A stretch of DNA of 64,000 bases from Romboutsia sedimentorum (GCF_030131845.1 NZ_JASKYM010000001.1:124001-188000), one strand, 5' to 3'. Counted from the stretch's first letter, positions 45,804-54,272 are shown. The notes: generated by a model not told the origin, from the sequence alone. A program made the numbers and translations.

Positions 45804-47633
45804 CTAAAATATGCTATTACCTATCTTTGTTAACATATCTATTCCTTTTATTTCTTTATCATACATTGGCACTCTAACTACCTCAGAATTCTCAAAATCA
45901 CTCTTTATTTCTTGTAAGTACTTCTCTTGCATATTTCTTCTATTTCTAAAGAAAGGTGTAGATGCTTGTTCTTCTGGTATTATAAGGTTTGCTATAACCA
46001 TTTGAGTTTCTATTCCAACAGTTCTAAGTTCCTCACTAGCTCTATATGCCTCTATTATAGGAGTTTTTTCAGGATACATAACAAAACTAAAAGTAGTTTT
46101 ATCTTTATCCTTCATAGTAGCTATAACTCTATCAAATTTTTCTTTTTGCTTTTTATCTTCCTCACTAATCTCAGCATTAACTCCAGCTTTCATTTGGATT
46201 TGTTTTGACCAATCCATAGGAAGTTCTAAAAGTCTTAATGTATGTCCCGTTGGAGCTGTATCAAATACTATTACGTCATATTCTTCCTCTGATGCATATG
46301 ATATAAACTTTTGGAAAGCTGCCATTTCCTCTGTACACGGAGAATTTAATTCTTCTTCCATAGTAGCTATAGTTGGTCCACTAAACTTAGATTTAGCATC
46401 TTTTAAAACCATTTCTTTATATTCTTCAAATGCTACTTTAGGATCGATTTTAGCTGCATATAAATTAGGGCATCCATCTATAGGGGAAGGATTATCTTCT
46501 ATTGGTTTATCTAAAACTTTTCCTATATGAGCTGCAGGATCTGTTGTAAGAAGTAAAGTTTTAAATCCTTCATTAGCAGCTTTAACAGCTGTAATACAAG
46601 CCATTACAGTTTTTCCAACTCCACCTTTACCTGAGAAAAATACATTTCTTATAGAATCTTTCTTAGGTATTATAAGTGATGTAGCATATTCATTTTTTGG
46701 TATGCTTAGTTCATCTATATTCTTGTATTTTATATCAGCAGTCTTTTCAGCTCTTTTACCTTCAAACAGTATCGATGCACTTATTCTAAATCTATCTACA
46801 CCTTTAAGTTCACTATCAAATAGCTCCATAGTATCTATAGGTAGTTTATTAAATATGTCTTTAGCTTTAGTTAAATACCTTTGCTGCATTTCGTATCTTG
46901 ATTTAAAGAAAGGTATTACTGCTTCATCTTGTGGTATAAACCCATTAATTATAATCTTTGTAGTTGATATTCCAAGTTCATTAAGTTCATGTGATGCTCT
47001 TATTGTTTCATCTAATGAAGTTTGTTCAGGCTGCATAACAAATATAAAATCAGTTTGAGAAGTATCTCTAAGTTTAGCTATAGCTCTATCAAACTTATCT
47101 TTGCTATCTTGTATCATAGATACAGGACCCATACAAGTTTGACCGCTACCAGAAGCACTTTCTTCTATATGTTTAGACCAGTCTATTGGAAGTTCTAAAA
47201 GTCTTATAGTATGACCTGTTGGCGCTGTATCAAATATTATAATGTCATATTCATCCACTTCCATAAAATCTATAAATCTATCAAAAGAAGCCATTTCTTC
47301 AGTGCATGGTCCACTTAATTGTTCATCAGCTATTCTTATCATTTCTTCATCAAAGATTTCTCTCATTGGAGCAAGTAACCTCTCTTTATACTCATTAGTA
47401 GACTCATCAGGATCTATCTCCATTGCATAAAGATTATCTATATTATTTATTTTAGTTATTTTATGACCTATTTCTTGTTCAAATACATCAGACAAGTTAG
47501 CCGCAGGATCTGTTGTTACTATTAAAGTTTTTAATCCTTTATCAGCATTATAAACTCCTGTAGTACATGCCATTGAAGTTTTTCCAACTCCACCTTTACC
47601 TGAGAAAAATAAAAACTGTGTCATATTACTCAC
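45804..47633 (-). CDS. arsA: Arsenical pump-driving ATPase ArsA
   Basis: Protein of 609 residues with two homologous halves. P-loops GKGGVGKT occur at residues 12-19 and 335-342; each half has DTAPTGHT.RLLELP. The metalloid-binding cysteines of E. coli ArsA are matched by Cys110 (GPCTEEMASF), Cys167 (QTCMGP) and Cys433 (SPCTEEMAAF). It overlaps arsD by eight bases. It probably drives ACR3-mediated As(III) export. Confidence 0.96.
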   Translation of the reverse strand: MSNMTQFLFFSGKGGVGKTSMACTTGVYNADKGLKTLIVTTDPAANLSDVFEQEIGHKITKINNIDNLYAMEIDPDESTNEYKERLLAPMREIFDEEMIRIADEQLSGPCTEEMASFDRFIDFMEVDEYDIIIFDTAPTGHTIRLLELPIDWSKHIEESASGSGQTCMGPVSMIQDSKDKFDRAIAKLRDTSQTDFIFVMQPEQTSLDETIRASHELNELGISTTKIIINGFIPQDEAVIPFFKSRYEMQQRYLTKAKDIFNKLPIDTMELFDSELKGVDRFRISASILFEGKRAEKTADIKYKNIDELSIPKNEYATSLIIPKKDSIRNVFFSGKGGVGKTVMACITAVKAANEGFKTLLLTTDPAAHIGKVLDKPIEDNPSPIDGCPNLYAAKIDPKVAFEEYKEMVLKDAKSKFSGPTIATMEEELNSPCTEEMAAFQKFISYASEEEYDVIVFDTAPTGHTLRLLELPMDWSKQIQMKAGVNAEISEEDKKQKEKFDRVIATMKDKDKTTFSFVMYPEKTPIIEAYRASEELRTVGIETQMVIANLIIPEEQASTPFFRNRRNMQEKYLQEIKSDFENSEVVRVPMYDKEIKGIDMLTKIGNSIF

Positions 47634-47934
47634 CTCTTAAGTTTGATTTTAATTCTTCTAAACTTGGATATGCTCCACTTTTTATTACCTTTCCATCTAA
47701 AACTGTTATAGGAAGTATCTTTTGACCATTTTCTCTTACTAACGTTCCAACTTCCATATTAGCCATAAACTTCATTGAATGAGTTTGTGGTTGATATCTT
47801 TCAACAACTAATCCTTCAAATTCATTTTTTAATATTTCTATATCTTCACTTATTTTTACTAAATTTCCATCTACACTAGGACCACAAATCCCAGAAGAAC
47901 AACACATTGTAGGTTCAAATATTTCTATTTTCAT
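47626..47934 (-). CDS. arsD: Arsenic metallochaperone ArsD
   Basis: About 102 residues from the ATG at 47934, three codons inside the longer frame and preceded by AAGGGGTG. Cysteines 11, 12 and 17 (TMCCSSGICGPSVD) match the Cys12-Cys13-Cys18 site that delivers As(III)/Sb(III) to ArsA. The C-terminal vicinal cysteine pairs of plasmid ArsD are absent, as in chaperone-only forms. arsA overlaps its end. Confidence 0.95.
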   Translation of the reverse strand: MKIEIFEPTMCCSSGICGPSVDGNLVKISEDIEILKNEFEGLVVERYQPQTHSMKFMANMEVGTLVRENGQKILPITVLDGKVIKSGAYPSLEELKSNLRGE

Positions 47935-48083
47935 ATTAAACACCCCTTGTAATTTTTATTTTATATTTAAAGGAAATTTTAAGTTTTCCTAAACTATCAT
48001 TTTAAATTTTATAAAATCATAGGAAATCTTTATAACATGTTGTTAAGTTTTGACTTCCTATAATTAGATATTTATTTTAATTT

Positions 48084-49178
48084 TTACTTTACAAACCAAT
48101 GTTTAGTTTTGTTAGCTATAGCGACAAGTGCAAGCATAACTGGTACTTCAACAAGTACTCCAACAACAGTAGCTAGTGCTGCTCCTGAGTTAAGTCCAAA
48201 TAAGCTAATAGCAACTGCAACTGACAATTCAAAGAAGTTACTAGCACCAATCATACCAGCTGGGGCTGCTACATTATGTGGTAACTTCCAAGCCTTACAC
48301 CATCCATATGCTAAGAAGAATATGAAGAATGTTTGTATTGTAAGAGGTATAGCAATTAATGCAATGTGAAGCGGATTATCTATTATCTTTTGTCCTTGGA
48401 AAGCAAATAGTATTACTAATGTTAATAACAATCCAACTACTGTAACACCATTAAACTTCGCTAAAAATACATTCTCAAAGTAATCTAATCCTTTTTTCTT
48501 TATTATCATAGTTCTTGAGAAATATCCTGCGATAAAAGGTATTATAACGAATAACACTACTGATAATAATAATGTATCCATTGGTACACTAACATCTGTA
48601 ACACCTAATAGTAGTGCAACTATTGGTACAAATCCAACCAACAAAATAAGATCATTAACTGCAACTTGAACTAATGTATACGCTGGGTCTCCATCAGTTA
48701 AATGACTCCAAACAAATACCATTGCTGTACAAGGTGCTGCTCCAAGTAGTACTGCCCCTGCTAAATATTCCTTAGCTAAATCAGCAGGTATTATATTTTT
48801 AAATACTATTATTAAAAAGAAATATGCTATCGCATACATTGTAAATGGCTTTATTAACCAGTTAGTTCCACAAGTAACTGCTAACCCTTTTTTCTGCTTT
48901 GCGGCATTTTTTATTGATGTAAAATCTATTTTAAGCATCATAGGATAAATCATTAACCATATAAGTATTGCTACTGGTATAGAAACTTGAGCATAAGTAA
49001 ACTTATCTAACGTTTGAGGTATTTGAGGTAGATATACACCTATTAAAACACCTGCTACTATACAAAGTGCTACCCATATAGTTAAATACTTTTCAAAGAA
49101 GCCAAGACCACCACTTTTTTCTTTCTCATTAGCCGAAATATTTGCTGCTATTCCTGGCTTATTTTTTTTATTACTCAT
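48084..49178 (-). CDS. acr3: Arsenite efflux permease ACR3
   Basis: About 364 residues with ten helices. ACR3 hallmarks: TCGTNWLIKPFTMYAIAYFF with the essential cysteine, LGAAPCTAMVFVWSHLTDGDPAYTLVQVAVND, and IGASNFFELSVAVAISLFG. The frame runs 16 codons further upstream, but the start region is duplicated and AAGGAGGAA before the ATG at 49178 is the better initiation site. It exports arsenite, here probably with ArsA/ArsD. Confidence 0.95.
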   Translation of the reverse strand: MSNKKNKPGIAANISANEKEKSGGLGFFEKYLTIWVALCIVAGVLIGVYLPQIPQTLDKFTYAQVSIPVAILIWLMIYPMMLKIDFTSIKNAAKQKKGLAVTCGTNWLIKPFTMYAIAYFFLIIVFKNIIPADLAKEYLAGAVLLGAAPCTAMVFVWSHLTDGDPAYTLVQVAVNDLILLVGFVPIVALLLGVTDVSVPMDTLLLSVVLFVIIPFIAGYFSRTMIIKKKGLDYFENVFLAKFNGVTVVGLLLTLVILFAFQGQKIIDNPLHIALIAIPLTIQTFFIFFLAYGWCKAWKLPHNVAAPAGMIGASNFFELSVAVAISLFGLNSGAALATVVGVLVEVPVMLALVAIANKTKHWFVK

Positions 49179-49232
49179 TATTATTCCTCCTTTTTTATTA
49201 CTCATTATTATTCCCCATTTTTTCACACAATC

Positions 49233-49252
49233 ATATTCAAATATTTGAATAT
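49233..49252. promoter_or_regulatory. ArsR-type operator upstream of acr3
   Basis: ATATTCAAATATTTGAATAT is a perfect 20-bp palindrome, resembling ArsR/CadC-family operators (TCAAATA...TATTTGA). It lies 54 bp upstream of the acr3 start, so acr3-arsD-arsA may have its own promoter. The hairpin 49275-49310 (ATAGGATAAA arms) lies between it and the phosphoesterase gene. Confidence 0.55.
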
Positions 49253-49323
49253 ATATGATTAAATTTGTTTGTTTATAGGATAAAATAATAGTAAAATTAC
49301 TTTATCCTATATTTAGCAAATAA

Positions 49324-50067
49324 TTATTTTGAACTACCTTCTCTTATAAGTCTTGCAAAATCATTTGGTAGTATTTCACTTTCTTCTATCTCTTTTGCTA
49401 TTTTTTCAAAATCATAAGGCACTTCAATTATTTCAACTTCTACAGACGAATCTTTCTTTGCTAATTCATCACCATTATTTATATCTATAATTACATAGTT
49501 AGCATTGGAATTATTAGTCTTTGGCTTACCAACACTTCCTGCATTAACTAGTAATTTTTCTCCATAGTATTTAGCATATGGTATATGAGTATGACCGCAA
49601 ACTAATATATCTTCATTAAGTTCTCCCATTACTTCATCTGCCTGTATTGAGTTTTCTTTTAAATATTCGTTTATTATTCTTGTGCTTCCATGAACAAACC
49701 TTATAGTTTTGTTATTAAAAGTTAAAATTGCATCTTTGGGTAAATTTCTTAAATATGCCTTGTTCTCATCAGTTGTATTTTGTCCAGTAAAGTGCATTGA
49801 AAGTCCAGCTTTCTCGGCATCTTTAGGATCTGGATAATCACATCCACAGATTATCTTGAAGTTTCCTATTGCATCATCATAATTACCCATTATAGTAAGT
49901 ATCTTTTCTTTTTTGATAGTTTGTATAACCTCATTTGGTCTTGTAGCATATCCTACTAAATCTCCTGTACATACTATCATATCTATATTTCTTTTTTGTA
50001 TGTCTACTAAAACTTCGTCAAGTGCATATACATTACTGTGTATGTCTGATATTACTGCTATTCTCAT
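49324..50067 (-). CDS. Metallophosphoesterase (YfcE-like)
   Basis: Protein of 247 residues with calcineurin-like metal motifs: VISDIHSNVYALDEV (residues 4-18), TGDLVGYATRP, MGNYDDA, VCGHTHIPYAK. Members dephosphorylate diverse substrates. It starts 11 bp after arsR and lies between arsR and acr3, so a role in the metalloid response is suggested by context only. Confidence 0.88.
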   Translation of the reverse strand: MRIAVISDIHSNVYALDEVLVDIQKRNIDMIVCTGDLVGYATRPNEVIQTIKKEKILTIMGNYDDAIGNFKIICGCDYPDPKDAEKAGLSMHFTGQNTTDENKAYLRNLPKDAILTFNNKTIRFVHGSTRIINEYLKENSIQADEVMGELNEDILVCGHTHIPYAKYYGEKLLVNAGSVGKPKTNNSNANYVIIDINNGDELAKKDSSVEVEIIEVPYDFEKIAKEIEESEILPNDFARLIREGSSK

Positions 50068-50078
50068 GTTGCTGCCTC

Positions 50079-50474
50079 CTATTTAGTTGATTTTTTTTTG
50101 TTTACGTTGTCTATTATATCCTTAACCCTTGATACATTTTCACAAGTTAAACCTGCGCTTTTATAGTCTTTTAAAATACTATAATCATATTTTAATTTTT
50201 CTTCTTTTTCTAGCTCATTATCTAAAAGTTCCTTGATAAAACTATGTTTGTTTATAGTCTCTTCATCTAACTTATAATAAACATACTTTGCTTCTTTGTA
50301 GTAAGTAACTATCTTAGCATTCATTAGTTTATTTAAATGTCTAGATGCATTAGACTGTGTAAGTTCAAGTATTGACTCTATTTCACATACACACAAGGAT
50401 CCTTTTCTTAAAATATTTACTATCCTAATTCGTGTTTCATCACCTAACGCTTTTAACATTTGTATTAATTCCAT
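50079..50474 (-). CDS. arsR: ArsR-family arsenic repressor
   Basis: Protein of 131 residues. The winged helix has the As(III) site LCVCEIES (residues about 28-35) and TQSNASRHLNKLMNAKIV as recognition helix. The C-terminal 45 residues are a charged extension. It is first in the ars run leading to the phosphoesterase and acr3. Its promoter and operator are at 50516-50569. Confidence 0.93.
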   Translation of the reverse strand: MELIQMLKALGDETRIRIVNILRKGSLCVCEIESILELTQSNASRHLNKLMNAKIVTYYKEAKYVYYKLDEETINKHSFIKELLDNELEKEEKLKYDYSILKDYKSAGLTCENVSRVKDIIDNVNKKKSTK

Positions 50475-50515
50475 ATTATCTCCTTAATAAAATCATCATA
50501 TTCACTTATACTCAT

Positions 50516-50569
50516 ATGATATGCTAACTTATATATTTTGTAAACCATTAAATCAAAAAAATTTGATTT
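50516..50569 (-). promoter_or_regulatory. arsR promoter with ArsR-type operator
   Basis: On the minus strand TTTACA (50539-50544) and TATCAT (50516-50521) are 17 bp apart. Just upstream, AAATCAA-N6-TTGATTT (50550-50569) resembles the TATCAA/TTGATA sites of the second ArsR unit at 52 kb. Confidence 0.6.
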
Positions 50570-50633
50570 ATCGTTCGACTAAATTCTTAATTTTATTATT
50601 CATATTTCTAATTTTACTTTTATTAAATAAAAA

Positions 50634-50672
50634 AAGTGTATAAATACCAATTAAATTGGCATTTATACACTT
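50634..50672 (-). terminator. Terminator of the small-thioredoxin/permease operon
   Basis: Almost perfect 18-base stem (AAGTGTATAAAT...) with a two-base loop, then TTTTTTT on the minus strand. Confidence 0.9.
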
Positions 50673-50719
50673 TAATACTTACTATTATATATTGTGTATC
50701 TTTAGGTTTTTTATTTAGA

Positions 50720-50950
50720 TTACTTTAATAAATTTTTTATATCTTCAACCGATGGAACTCTTCCACTAGCCTTAACTTTGCCATCTACAACTAATGCAGG
50801 AGTTTTCATAACTCCGAAAGACATTATTTGCTTCATATCAGTTACTTTTTCAAAACTTGCTTCAACACCTAATTCTTTAACTGCTTGCTCTGTTCTTTTT
50901 AGTAAATCATTACAACTTGAACATCCTGATCCTAGTATTTTAATTTCCAT
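50720..50950 (-). CDS. Small thioredoxin-fold protein (redox-active disulfide type)
   Basis: Protein of 76 residues: LGSGCSSCNDLLKRTEQAV gives a CSSC redox/metal motif, followed by TDMKQIMSFGVMKTPALVVDGKVKASGRVP. This is the small glutaredoxin/thioredoxin-like family often encoded beside permeases of the ArsP/YraQ type, as here. It starts 23 bp after the permease. Confidence 0.9.
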   Translation of the reverse strand: MEIKILGSGCSSCNDLLKRTEQAVKELGVEASFEKVTDMKQIMSFGVMKTPALVVDGKVKASGRVPSVEDIKNLLK

Positions 50951-50973
50951 AGTTTATTCCTCCATATATTTTA

Positions 50974-51972
50974 TTATACTAATAGATATGAAAAATAATT
51001 AAATCCATATCCAATAAGCATTATACCTACTGATACTATAACTACGAATATTGCTAATAATTTAGGTTTTACAACTCTTGATAACATTATTATAGATGGT
51101 AATGATAGTGCTGTTACACTCATCATAAATGCTAATATTGTTCCTATAGGTACTCCTTTTAAGAATAATGCTTCGGCTATTGGAATAGTACCAAAAATAT
51201 CTGCATACATCGGTATTCCAACTAATGTTGCAAGTATTGGTGCAAATGGATTATCATTTCCTAATATAGATTCTATAACACTTTGTGGTATCCAGTTATG
51301 AATAGCTGCTCCTATACCTACACCTACTAATATATATATCCAAACTTTCTTAATTATGTTTTTTACTTCTTCAGTTGCATAATCAATTCTTTGCTTTCTT
51401 GTAAGAGATTCTATTTCTCCATCTACATTAGGCATTTCTTTTACATAAGATTGTATTTCACCCTCTAATTTCATGCTGTTTATAATAGTTCCTCCTGCTA
51501 CCGCAAGAATTAAACCTATAACAACATAAGATATTGCGATCTTACCTCCAAAGAAAGACATAAGTATAAGTAATGACCCTATATCCACTAATGGAGATGA
51601 AATTAAGAAAGAAAAAGTAATTCCAAGTGGTAGTCCTGCATTTGTAAACCCTATAAATATAGGAATACTTGAACATGAACAAAATGGAGTTATTGTACCT
51701 AATAAAGCTCCTATTGTACTTCCTATAAGTCCTTTAAATCTTGAAAGTATTTTTTTAGTTCTCTCTGGTGGAAAATAACTTTGTATATATGATATTAAGA
51801 ATATTAATACTGATAAAAGTATAAATATTTTCACAGTATCATATAAGAAAAATTGAACGCTTCCACCAACTCTACTGCTTACATCTAATTTTAGTACTTT
51901 TTCAACAAACAAGGTAATTAAATTAGATAACCACTCCATTTTTAAAATTTGACTATTAATCCAATCAAACAA
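50974..51972 (-). CDS. ArsP/YraQ-like permease
   Basis: Protein of 332 residues with eight to ten helices. TPFCSCSSIPIFIGF (near residue 98) matches the Cys-containing motif of ArsP-type permeases, which export organoarsenicals. The second half has PMYADIFGTIPIAEALFLKG. It is followed by a small thioredoxin-like gene and lies next to an ArsR whose operators flank its promoter, supporting metalloid-responsive export. Confidence 0.88.
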   Translation of the reverse strand: MFDWINSQILKMEWLSNLITLFVEKVLKLDVSSRVGGSVQFFLYDTVKIFILLSVLIFLISYIQSYFPPERTKKILSRFKGLIGSTIGALLGTITPFCSCSSIPIFIGFTNAGLPLGITFSFLISSPLVDIGSLLILMSFFGGKIAISYVVIGLILAVAGGTIINSMKLEGEIQSYVKEMPNVDGEIESLTRKQRIDYATEEVKNIIKKVWIYILVGVGIGAAIHNWIPQSVIESILGNDNPFAPILATLVGIPMYADIFGTIPIAEALFLKGVPIGTILAFMMSVTALSLPSIIMLSRVVKPKLLAIFVVIVSVGIMLIGYGFNYFSYLLV

Positions 51973-52045
51973 CTATCTCACCCCTTATCAAATTTTTTGA
52001 TTTATAAAATTTATAAAATATAACTGAAATCACTCTATACTTTTT

Positions 52046-52098
52046 ATTATATCAATTTTTTTTGATGTGGCAATAGTAATATCAAAAAAAATTGATAT
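52046..52098 (-). promoter_or_regulatory. Permease promoter with two ArsR operators
   Basis: TTGCCA (52068-52073) and TATAAT (52046-52051) are 16 bp apart on the minus strand. The spacer holds the operator ATATCAA-N6-TTGATGT in top-strand reading. A second, perfect copy ATATCAAAAAAAATTGATAT (52079-52098) lies just upstream of the -35 element. Confidence 0.78.
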
Positions 52099-52126
52099 TA
52101 GAACTTCAAAAAAATAAATTTTATAT

Positions 52127-52414
52127 TTATTTATATTGCTGAAATAGATCATTTATAACTTCTTTTGATAAAACAGTCTTCAAATTATTTAAATTTATAT
52201 CATAAAAATTCCATTTACCTTGTGCTGTTTTATTTATTAAGTTAGCATTTAATAATAACTTTAAATGATATGATAATTTAGACTGTGATAAATCAAAAGT
52301 TTCTACAAGTTTACAAACACATGTATGTCCATTTTGATTTAAAAAAGCAAGGATACTAAGCCTTTTTTCATCTGATAATGCTTTAAATATATTTTCGTAT
52401 TCGTTATTAGTCAT
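52127..52414 (-). CDS. ArsR-family metalloregulator
   Basis: Protein of 95 residues: TCVCKLVETFDLSQSKLSYH gives the CVC metal site plus recognition helix. It closely resembles the ArsR at 40612 (same KLV..F..SQSKLSYHLKLLL.ANLINK and GKWNFY). TTGGAT and TATACT (52501-52506, 52479-52484, 17-bp spacing) form its promoter. Four matching operators flank the gene. Confidence 0.92.
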   Translation of the reverse strand: MTNNEYENIFKALSDEKRLSILAFLNQNGHTCVCKLVETFDLSQSKLSYHLKLLLNANLINKTAQGKWNFYDINLNNLKTVLSKEVINDLFQQYK

Positions 52415-52532
52415 AATTTAGACCTCCTATATAGTGTGCTTTAGATTAGTTAGTTTTGTATATTTCAAATAATATTAAGTATACTACAATTATAACTTAT
52501 ATCCAACATTGTGAAATCCAAGTTTTTTCATT

Positions 52533-52585
52533 ATATCAAAAAAATTTGATATAAGTATTGTCAAATCAATTTTTTTTGATATAAT
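52533..52585 (+). promoter_or_regulatory. DGC-gene promoter with two ArsR operators
   Basis: TTGTCA (52558-52563) and TATAAT (52580-52585) are 16 bp apart, with an imperfect operator AATCAA-N6-TTGATAT filling the spacer. The perfect copy ATATCAAAAAAATTTGATAT is at 52533-52552. This mirrors the layout at 52046-52098 on the opposite strand. Confidence 0.78.
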
Positions 52586-52651
52586 GAATTGTATAGAAAC
52601 ATCAAGTCTCAAATTTTAAAAATATTATTATCATCTTAGGAGGATTTATAA

Positions 52652-53125
52652 ATGGAAAACAATAAAAACTTAGTAAATGAACAAAACGGTAAAGCTAAAG
52701 AAAACTGGTATTTACCATATATGAATCAAAAAACAAAGGGAGAAGATGTTGAAGAAAAACAAAGTCCAGTAGCTATATTCTATTGTGCTGGAGCATCTAA
52801 TGTTGGACAAGCAACTATGTTATCTGCTGTAAAAGCAGCCAATGAAGTTGGCTATGATAAAGCTGCATTGTTATGTTTAGCTAGTATTTCAGGAGAGCTA
52901 AAAAATGTAACTAATGCTGCTAAAGAAAGTAAAGCTGTAATAGCAGTTGATGGATGTCCTATGAGCTGTGCTAAAAAGACACTTGAAATGAAAAATATAT
53001 CAGTAGACAAAGATCTAATTTTAACTAAAGACTTAAAAATATCTAAAAACTTTGATTTAAACTCTAGTGTAGATTTAGAATTAATAAAAGATGCAGTAGT
53101 TAGTGAAGTAAATAAATTCTACTAA
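52652..53125 (+). CDS. DGC-domain putative zinc-binding protein
   Basis: Protein of 157 residues. Family motifs: YCAGASNVGQATMLSAVKAA, ALLCLASISGE and the name-giving VDGCPMSCAKK. DGC proteins are small Cys-rich proteins of unknown biochemical role. It is the first gene of a rightward unit with the split permease and is preceded by ArsR-type operators. Confidence 0.88.
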   Translation: MENNKNLVNEQNGKAKENWYLPYMNQKTKGEDVEEKQSPVAIFYCAGASNVGQATMLSAVKAANEVGYDKAALLCLASISGELKNVTNAAKESKAVIAVDGCPMSCAKKTLEMKNISVDKDLILTKDLKISKNFDLNSSVDLELIKDAVVSEVNKFY

Positions 53126-53140
53126 AAATAGTTTTTAATT

Positions 53141-53173
53141 AAAATGCTTGCATTAACATAATGTAAGCATTTT
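53141..53173 (+). terminator. Hairpin between the DGC gene and split permease
   Basis: 15-base arms AAAATGCTTGCATTA with one wobble and a three-base loop. The U-tract is short, so it may only attenuate or separate the two parts of the unit. Confidence 0.6.
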
Positions 53174-53211
53174 AAATTTATATTTTTTTAAATTTAGAAT
53201 TGGAGGAGAAT

Positions 53212-53688
53212 ATGTTTAGTATTGTAATGTACACTTTAGCTATAAGTTTACTATTAGTATCCTTAATCAAAGATAAAGATAAAACTAAAATAGCTCTAAA
53301 AAAAGTTTGGAAATCATTTGAGAATATACTACCACAATTTATAACCATAATAATTTTAATTGGAATACTACTTGTTATATTAGATAAACAAGCTATATCA
53401 AATATGATAGGTAATGAAAGTGGACTTATCGGAGTTATAATTGCCGCTGCTATAGGATCAATAACTCTTATACCTGGATTTATTGCATTCCCACTAGCCA
53501 AAATTTTATTAGAAAATGGAGCGGGTATAAGTCAAATTGCAGCATTTATTTCTACACTTATGATGGTTGGAATAATAACTATTCCTTTAGAAATTAAGTA
53601 CTGGGGCAAAAAAGCAACTTTTATTAGAAATATTTTAGCATTTTTATTCTCAATAATTATTGCTATAACAATGGGAGTGATACTATAA
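53212..53688 (+). CDS. Half-size permease, first subunit
   Basis: About 158 residues with four or five helices. A TTG frame starts at 53200, but GGAGGAG makes the ATG at 53212 the start. The core GSITLIPGFIAFPLAKILLENGAG corresponds to the permease fold of the YraQ/ArsP type at half length. The second subunit starts in its stop codon. It lacks the TPFCSCS cysteine motif. Likely it pairs with the next protein to make one transporter. Confidence 0.8.
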   Translation: MFSIVMYTLAISLLLVSLIKDKDKTKIALKKVWKSFENILPQFITIIILIGILLVILDKQAISNMIGNESGLIGVIIAAAIGSITLIPGFIAFPLAKILLENGAGISQIAAFISTLMMVGIITIPLEIKYWGKKATFIRNILAFLFSIIIAITMGVIL

Positions 53689-54218
53689 TGAAAAATTTTT
53701 TTAAAAGATATAAATTTGCTATCCTTATGATTTTAACACTAATATTTATGGATACATTTCTCCCACAAAAAGGTAATATAGCTATATCTATGACATTACA
53801 AAATGTCAAAGAAATGATAAAAGTAATACCTCCTATATTTATATTACTTGGACTATTAGATGTATGGGTTCCTAAGGAAAAGATGATTAAATATCTGGGT
53901 GAAGATTCAGGTATAGTTGGTATTTTGATTGCATTGTTGCTTGGATCAGCATCAGCGGGACCTTTATATGCAGCTTTTCCTATAGCTGGAACTCTATTGA
54001 AAAAAGGTGCTAGTTTATTTAATGTATTAATTTTTATAGGAGCTTGGTCTACAACAAAACTACCTATGATTTTATTTGAAGCATCTTCTCTAGGATGGAA
54101 ATTCACTTTAACTAGGTTAGTGTTAGATATAGTAGTCATATTTACGATTGCATTTACAACTAATTTAATTTTATCAAAATCTGATAAAGAAAAAATTTAT
54201 TTAATTTCTAAAGAGTAA
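53688..54218 (+). CDS. Half-size permease, second subunit
   Basis: About 176 residues, similar in plan to the previous gene: LGEDSGIVGILIALLLGSASAGPLYAAFPIAGTLLKKGAS aligns with GNESGLIGVIIAAAIGSITLIPGFIAFPLAKILLENGAG in its partner. The start overlaps the partner stop by one base (TAATG), giving strong coupling. Function is inferred as an exporter half, substrate unknown. Confidence 0.8.
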   Translation: MKNFFKRYKFAILMILTLIFMDTFLPQKGNIAISMTLQNVKEMIKVIPPIFILLGLLDVWVPKEKMIKYLGEDSGIVGILIALLLGSASAGPLYAAFPIAGTLLKKGASLFNVLIFIGAWSTTKLPMILFEASSLGWKFTLTRLVLDIVVIFTIAFTTNLILSKSDKEKIYLISKE

Positions 54219-54221
54219 AAT

Positions 54222-54272
54222 AAAAGGTAGCAATTAAATATAATGTTTTATTATATTTAATTGCTACCTTTT
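54222..54272. terminator. Convergent terminator
   Basis: Perfect 23-bp stem (arms start AAAAGGTAGCAATTAAATAT) with a five-base loop, between convergent genes. Confidence 0.9.

Noticed and set aside
47970-48050. Terminator between acr3 and arsD
   Set aside because: Two weak AGGAAA/TTTCCT-type stems without U-tract; arsD and arsA are likely still cotranscribed with acr3.
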